This document shows, piece after piece, positions 57,130 to 64,000 of a stretch of DNA of 64,000 nt. Made by a program: the position numbers and the translations under genes. How positions within the stretch are numbered: the first letter of the stretch is position 1; each line of letters opens with the position of its first letter. The notes below the pieces were generated by a model that saw nothing but the letters and a program-made list of their open reading frames with translations, was not told the DNA's origin and did no database searches. Source of the stretch: Lytechinus variegatus (lineage: Eukaryota; Echinodermata; Echinoidea; Temnopleuroida; Toxopneustidae); NCBI RefSeq assembly GCF_018143015.1, contig NC_054751.1, forward strand, positions 32,130,347 to 32,194,346, in the 5' to 3' direction.

Positions 57130-57460
57130 TCCACCAATATTCATGAGGTGCCTGCCTGCTATGCATGGATAGGTTGGGAGTAATTTTGCAGTAGGGTTCT
57201 ATTGGTTAGCGATCATATGAGGCAAACGATATACCAGGGTAGGTACTGAACTAGCGGGTGGACCAATGCTTTATAATATTGGTTCTGATGTGGCTGTAAT
57301 GAGATTGTTCAATCAGAGCCGTGTGAGGGGAAAAAAGTGATGGCGCTATGTCATAATTGTTTTGATTGGTTAAAAGGCTCGGCAGTGGGAAAATATTTTT
57401 TCCAGATTTGGTATCTCCCTGATTAGAAGGCTTGGGCTTTATTAATCAACCAAATTGGTT
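57130..57460. promoter_or_regulatory. Cluster of CCAAT boxes in GRK intron 1
   Basis: CCAAT or its complement ATTGG occurs at 57134, 57201, 57263, 57278, 57365 and 57454, six within about 325 bases, in sequence that does not look like the surrounding repeats. This resembles an NF-Y-type promoter or enhancer, but function is inferred from motif density alone. Confidence 0.3.
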
Positions 57461-58794
57461 GTTAATAATGAAAGCATAATTTACAGGTCATTACATCATA
57501 CTGTAGATACAGCAGACATCTCGAGTAGATCTCACATACATGTACATGTATGTATACAGTGTTTATGAATCAATTACAACTTGGTGTGTATGATCAATTT
57601 TTACAATTTTTTTATACATGTACTTTGAAAATTTGAATATTTTCTATTGGGAATAAATGCCACTCTCATTTTTGAAATGCTATATATTGGACCTCTATGG
57701 CATTGACATATATTGTGCATCGTACTTTGATTACAATTGGTGGTAGCACATAGCAGCATATTAATTGTTAAATTGACAAAATATCACTTTCATTAATTGC
57801 TTTTTGAAACAAATTGACACACTAAACATTTGCTTGAATGATCTGACATTCTCCCTTGTGTATCAAATTTTTCCAATAAGTACATGTAGGCCTGATATGT
57901 ACATGTATATAATTTTGAGTTCTTTGGATTTTCTGAAAATTCAATGATTTATATTTTAAGTAATAGAGTCAAGATAACCATATTTGATATATTCTAATAT
58001 TCACACAAATCCATGGAATTTGTGTACCAGGTAATACAGATATAAATGATGACAATTTACATACTTCTGCAAGTACATGTATAGGATTGTACTGTTTTGA
58101 ATATTTCTTCTCTTTTCTCTCATATTTCACCTTTTCCCCTGCTTCCCCCCTGCCTTCTGTCTTTCAGTTACACCCCCCCTCTTCCTTTCTTTCTCTCTCT
58201 CTCTCATTCAGGAAATAGGTCGCCATTTTTCAGTCAAAATAACGGGAAGTGGTACAGGCAAAGCATCATCAAAACAAGGGTGGTTATTGAAGGGAAACTT
58301 GTCATTGTATGGCACTTTATTCCTGAAACTGAAGCATTTTAATTGATTGATGTAAAATGCTATATACATACATGTACATACATGTATGTACAGGAACTGG
58401 GATGAACAAGAATGTATACGGTACATGTATGTACCTTTGAAAACTGCGTTCATCTTTAATACACCCCAATATTGAGTTGAGTGTAGAGGGGAACATTGTT
58501 TGTATCCCTAAATTCCTGATTTATTTGGCCTCCATGAGGTATACCTGTAGGTACATCTGGACTGTACAGTATGTAGATAGGGTCTTCTCTCGTGTGCTAC
58601 ATTTATGCTTTTCTATTTCTGTTTCTTTTGGAACTTGACAGGACAGCTTTTTGCTGGTAAAAGCCTACATGTAGCTGGTAGGCCTACATGTACAGTAATC
58701 AATTACATAGGATACATTTTACGTCTATACGTACATGTATACGTAGTGGTCGACTTTTACGACGACAGATATTACCCTCGGGTCTTTGGATCAT

Positions 58795-58890
58795 AAAAGT
58801 GGAGACAATGGCAGAGTGGGGATTCAAATTCACAGTTCTGTGCGATGATGTGTCCAGAGCTCTAACCACTAGACCACACAACCCGTTTTC
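58795..58890 (-). mobile_element. tRNA-derived SINE head
   Basis: On the minus strand TGTGGTCTAGTGGTTAGAGC forms an A box and GAATTTGAATCCC a B box, with a tRNA-like spacing. No SINE body could be followed with confidence on the 3' side. Confidence 0.6.
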
Positions 58891-59487
58891 TAATTTTGGT
58901 TTATAGTACATGTACATGTACCTCTGCATTTGATTTAAGTTTTGTATCCCTTAAAAAAAATAACCATACAGTCGGTTGCCAAAACTTAAAACTATAAAAC
59001 TCACCGGTAAATAATTTTTTGACATTTTATTTAATTCCCAATATTTCACAACCACCTACATGTACTGTATTGAAGAATGGGGGGGGGGGGGTTGACCCTG
59101 GTCTTGTGTGATGATATTGGTTACAAAAGCAAGGATGCTGAGGTCAACTGGTGTCATCCTCTTCAATGCAGTCAAGATGCTCTTGTCTATTTTATCAGAC
59201 CTATTTCATAATTCATAAAATTAATTGATCATTATAACTTTAGAGTTTGGTTGATGGAAGGTCCCCAATCCCTCTTTCTTGCATAATTTTGACACGTCTC
59301 TGCATTTTTCAGATCATGTTTGTATATTTAATGTTGGTTCCTGCAATGTACATGTGTAACAACCATTCTAAGGAGGGTTTTAAGATTTTCACATGGGCCA
59401 ATATCTTAAAATCCATTTTTGGTAGACATTTTATATATTATTTCTGTAGGCCTACATTCTACACAGGATGTTACTGTCAACAACTAT

Positions 59488-60074
59488 TAAAGGGGAATGA
59501 AACCTTTGGAACAAATAGGCTGGTGTAGAAACAGAAAAATCAAAGAATAAGAATAAAGAAAGTTTGAGAAAAATCGGACAAATAGTGAGAAAGTTATGAG
59601 CATTTGAATATTGCAATCACTAATGCTATGGAGATCTTCACATTGGCAATGCGACAAGGATGTGTGATGTCACTGATGAACAACTTTCCCTTTGGTGGAC
59701 TATAAAATACCCTCAAAATGTCTCTTTTTGCTTTTTCTTATGATGATACTCTTTATCCATGATGTATTCTTAAAAAATATATATTACATGCCCTCATGTA
59801 GACAGAACACATGATTTATAGATAGATGTGATAAAAGAGGCAATTCTAGTGAAATATATACTAAAGTAATAGGGAGAGTTGTTCACAAGTGACATCACAC
59901 ATCTTTGTCGCATTGCCAATTTGCTATCTCCATAGCATTAGTGATCGCAATATTCAAATGCTCATAACTTTCTCATTATTTGTCCGATTTTTCTCAAACT
60001 TTCGTTGATCTGTTTCTTTGATTTTTCTGTTTTCAAACAAGCTATCTTGTTCCAATGGTTTCATTCTCCTTTAA
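59488..60074. mobile_element. Palindromic TTAA-ended MITE, GAATRAAACC family, copy 3
   Basis: TTAAAGGGGAATGAAACCTT and TGGTTTCATTCTCCTTTAA are good inverted ends at a TTAA site. By eye it is almost the same, base for base, as the copy at 39621-40213, with a few substitutions and a 5-base length difference near 59748. Confidence 0.9.
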
Positions 60075-63000
60075 CTACATGTACATGTATGAGTAATCAT
60101 ACTTTTTTTTATGTTTCTGTAATGACAGTGGGATCATTGCTGCACCTGGTTTTTGTTTTCACCCCCCCCCCCCCCCCGAGATTTAAATTCTTTTATGTAC
60201 ATGTAGGCCTACATGTATATTATATAAAAAAATAATTTTCCACATCTACATGTACATGCATGTGTTTTGACCCTACATGTACATGTATGTGGTTTTATAA
60301 TGGGACAAAAAAATGAATGTGAACCGTGTCTGGAAAGGATAGACTAAAGGTGCTACCCGTCTACTTGAACCCTGGGTAGCAGGTGAAATCATAGGAATAC
60401 TACCCGCCAAGGTCGCCAAACCTTCCACATATACCGTTCACACTTCAAGAAAAAAAAAATGCTAATATTTCTGTATTTTGTTTGATATACTGTACAGACC
60501 TACATGAGTAAAACGGTATGGATTTTTTTTATATCATTTTGATTTTTTATAGTCTGAAAAACCTTCAAGTGGATTTCAGTTGTTAAAGGACATTGAGCCT
60601 TGCATTGAAGATGATGGTTTTACCTTCATTTTGAATATTGACTGTACATGTACATAATATGTGCATGCAGCAATACATCAAGAATGCTTCCCAATATAGG
60701 CCCACCATCATGTACATGTATGTACATTGTACATCCAATATGTGCACTTTGGAACCTATTTGAATGTGGGTCTTTTACAATTTGTTATATTTTGATATAC
60801 TTGATTAGCTGATATCTTGATTGATTTGAGTAAAAAGTGGAATGTTCATAAGAAATGTATGATAAGTAGTGTTGGAAACATTTACTATAGCATGCTGTAT
60901 CAAGCGTCTCCAACGTTACTCAGTAAACACAAACAGCTCTATTTTCTTTGGGACTTATGTCCTTAGAAAATATTAATGAGAATATTGGAATGGAACTTCA
61001 GTTGCATTTAAAAAGATGTATGGAAATCAAATACATACATGTACTGTTGATGCAAGAATGCATCACACTGCGATACCCCTAATCTTTTCCAACCAACAAA
61101 TATTTGATGCCAAGGGTGTTTTGTCACTGATCAGGGCTCATTTATTACAAAAGTAGCAATTAATCACAAAACATCAATAGACGGTGAAGATAATTGTTAC
61201 ATGCTCTTTAAAAAAAAAAGATTCTGACCGGGACCAATTGCAAATGTTTTGCAGTCAAACATAACCCAAAGTGGCATTGCATTATTGGAAGGTAATGATC
61301 GATTGTACAGAGAGTGTATAATTTACAGAAACCAAAGAATCTGAGACTTCCTACGCACTACCAATTTTGTTACGTGTTCAGTTTCTGCTGAAAATTGTCC
61401 CTTGCATTATCTTGCATCAACCAACTCAGAAGAAGATGTGCGATGAATTACGGTACCTCGCATTACCAGGCAGCATCCACAACCCGACATCTCTTCAGTG
61501 GATAGATTTGCATTGCTTCTCATCACATCATGTACCTCCAAGTTTATCATTCAGCAGAATTTGCACTGGTTGAATATACATGTGTAACACAGTTTTGCTA
61601 TAAATTTGTGATGTCATGCTGTATATGAAATTTTTAGGTTTAATATTGAATTCCTTTAGATTTTGTTCTTGAATTGGCAAAATAGAAAAAACCAAAAAAC
61701 CAGGTACTACCCCCCAAAACTCCCAATACAAACAAATGTACCCCAAAACAAAGGACTCTCCGTGATTGTCATACATAAGTAGCCAAAATCAACAAGAAGG
61801 AATAGGAGTGATGAAAAACTAAATATAATTTTTGCATAAAAAGAAATAGGACAAATTTCAACTGTTTGAAAAGGGCCCTTCCGCGTGATAAGGTCGATGT
61901 TGCATTCTTCTATCAAAGAATATGTGCATGTAAGTTATGGATATGACATCTAATTATTTTGTTGCCATGTCATTATGTCTATGACGGATATACATGTATG
62001 TAGCTCCCTCAGGATAATACACTGTTTGCGAATTGCTAGTTTTGTGCTAACGACGTGAAGATTGGTACTGTATGATAAATTATTGAAGTATTGTCATTAG
62101 TATGACGTAAATACCTGAATAGATGTATTTATGATGCACAGTCAGACCATGAAAGATGTTCATTGTGGCACATTTATCAAATCTTTATTAACTATCATCT
62201 GCAGATGAATACTTAAAGTGATTGGTTAACATTTGTTTGACTTTAAAAAAATCTGAGCTAGAATGTCACATTTGTCACCTGTGTCTGTGATATGTTACAA
62301 AAATGAAGCCCAGAAAAAATTGCGTTTGAAAATAATTATTTAGTGCTTCAAAAATTCAAATATAAAATGACCGGAAACACCATCTTAATTGCATTACATA
62401 CACTTATGTGTACTATTTAGGCGTTTATAAGACGCCTATTTACAAAATCGGGGTTTGCCTTGTAGTTTTAGCTTTTCATTCTCAATAATGGTTGTTTTTA
62501 GGGTTTATTAGTTCTAATACATGCACTTGTACACATGTTTCATCTTTGTTTGAGAATTTTTTAAATCGGCTGCTCACAGAGTTAAACAATACCTTTAATG
62601 TGGAAAGTATTTTGCTTGTAATTGAATGGGCTTTAATTAACGCATTTGTACAGTGAAACTTCAGATAGCCCTAGTTCATATTCAAGCTCAAGTTCAATTT
62701 TGCTAATTTAAAACCAAAAACATTACAATACAATCATAATATTATACAGATATTGCCTACAAAATGCTGATATAAATGAGAAACAAAGGGTGTGTCCCTC
62801 ATTCCTGGTCGTAAAAGTAAACGTCTTTCAGATCACGATTCAGAGTGAAATTTAAGCACTGAAAAAGGTACGTTCGGAAACGTTATCAGCTCAGATATAT
62901 AACAACCTTCAGAATTGCGAATGCAACAAAATGCAACACTGAACACAATTGTATATGTATATAATGTATATATTTACATGTATATGTACACGTATAATGA

Positions 63001-63321
63001 GTACATAAACACAATAACAATTAATTTGCCCTATCAGTATCCTGATATTATTATTGATGCGTCTATTTACCAGGCTCTCCAATACATCTTGATTACGAAA
63101 GTATTGACCAAGATTAAATCATATTGCACAAATTGAATATGAATGCAATTCAACATTGCTTGTGTATTACAGATTGTTCATCTGTGTTTTTTAGCAAAAT
63201 GTATTCCTTCAAGGAAAGTAGATTAATTTAACTAGAGGAAGAATAACTGCATGTACATGTATATCAAGTAATGGAAACAATATCTACTAAGGAGTGGATC
63301 CTAGTTATCATTATGTTTATC
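60075..63321. other. GRK intron 1 segment; no gene seen
   Basis: AT-rich intronic DNA with many ACATGTAC palindromes between 60076 and 60735. A C-run at about 60162-60177. No exon recognised. Confidence 0.5.
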
Positions 63322-63858
63322 CCTGGGGGGGGGCACTCGACCAAAAAATTGGTAGGGGTGTGCCGCGGGCGAGACAAAAAAAACGGGGGCCCCGGAGCGG
63401 GCTTATTGTAAAAAGGAGGGTCCTCGGAACGGGCTTCGGAACTACAATTTTGTGAAAACGGGGGTCCTTGGAACGGATCGCCAGCAAGTGAGTACGTGCG
63501 TATGCACCCCTATGGAATGGGCAAGCGTAAATGATGCAGCTAGCGCGGCCTCCGCCGGGTGCGTTCGCACAGAGACGATGGTCGGACAGCGCTCGGCGAC
63601 CGCTTTTCACCAAAATCGCAGCAGATCAATGCGACCGGAACGGCGTAACGAAAAGTATGCGAAGCTTTGGAGCGGATTTCTGTCTTACTTTTTTCTCGAT
63701 AAGAAGAAAATGGTATGCCTTGGAGCGGCTTTCTTTGTTCTTTTTCTCAATAAGACAAAAATGCTATGCCTTGGAACGGAAATTTGAGTGTAAAAATGGG
63801 GGTCCCCTCCGCGGCACATACCCACTATGCATTATATACTGAGTGCCCCCCCCCCGGG
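63322..63858 (-). mobile_element. GGGGGCACTC element, copy 2, with 8-base target duplication
   Basis: It is the inverted counterpart of the 51107-51560 element and longer by about 80 bases in the middle. TGTTTATC flanks both ends (63314-63321 and 63859-63866). Ends are CCTGGGGGGGGGCACTCG and ATACTGAGTGCCCCCCCCCC. The tandem GCTTTGGAGCGGATTTCTGT / GCCTTGGAGCGGCTTTCTTT units match copy 1 in complement. Confidence 0.85.
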
Positions 63859-64000
63859 TGTTTATCAGTCTACAATCAGGAACAAACATATTCAGTGTTA
63901 CGGTTCATGTACATTATACATGTATATGTGGAAAAGGAACCATAACTGTAAAATTTGTTGGTGAAATATGTTTTGTAACTCGAGCAAAGCAAGTTTTTAA

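Larger units (their letters stand above)
46222..64000 (+). other. Intron 1 of the GRK gene, continuing past the window
   Basis: I searched the plus strand by eye for the expected next exon (basic RKGKSKKW-like, then FPHISQC-like) and did not find it. No other spliced gene was supported. The stretch is AT-rich with the repeats listed separately and a marked excess of ACATGTAC words. Confidence 0.6.

Noticed and set aside
1-64000. Retrovirus-like, LTR or Polinton-type elements
   Set aside because: No paired long terminal repeats, protease, reverse transcriptase, integrase or capsid-like reading frames were recognised.

Overview
This is nuclear DNA from a marine invertebrate deuterostome, most likely an echinoderm and probably a sea urchin. 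That placement is inference. It rests on three spliced genes of animal type, long AT-rich introns, and a dense load of short non-autonomous transposons and tRNA-derived SINEs of kinds I associate with echinoderm genomes. It also rests on the repeated GC-rich palindromic motif GCGAGCGCGAAGCGCGAGC and a histone H1 tail. No bacterial genes, CRISPR array, rRNA, intact tRNA gene or recognisable retrovirus-like element was seen.

Region 1 (about 2.3-18 kb, + strand) is a complete nine-exon gene for a 517-residue major-facilitator transporter of the SLC49 family, closest to SLC49A3/MFSD7. Every junction is GT/AG and all phases agree. Its introns hold a CCATT minisatellite, several foldback elements, SINEs, an element carrying four perfect DR1 nuclear-receptor half-site pairs, and a long AGT microsatellite split by another insertion.

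Region 2 (18-27 kb) is the tail-to-tail spacer between gene 1 and gene 2. It is filled with palindromic TTAA-ended elements, a TTCGGAA repeat and two inverted copies of a Tc1/mariner-like element, one nested inside another element.

Region 3 (26.9-37.2 kb, - strand) is a complete seven-exon gene for a 257-residue secreted protein made of a signal peptide and two DM13 domains. The two domains are each split by introns at the same positions and phases, so the gene looks like the product of an internal three-exon duplication.

Region 4 (32-45 kb) overlaps intron 1 of gene 2 and continues upstream. It is dominated by 1.1-1.5 kb elements made of GCGAG-type units with G-rich ends; two have matched 7-8 bp target-site duplications. 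One such stretch encloses a histone H1 C-terminal fragment.

Region 5 (46.2 kb to the end, + strand) begins with the first coding exon of a G protein-coupled receptor kinase of the GRK4/5/6 group (first residues MELENIVANTVYLKARD). No second exon was found, so the remaining 17.8 kb is read as intron 1. It contains more foldback elements, SINEs, a CCAAT-box cluster and a strong local excess of ACATGTAC-type palindromes.

Genes 1 and 2 are convergent; genes 2 and 3 are divergent, about 8.9 kb apart start to start. I see no evidence that the three act in one pathway.
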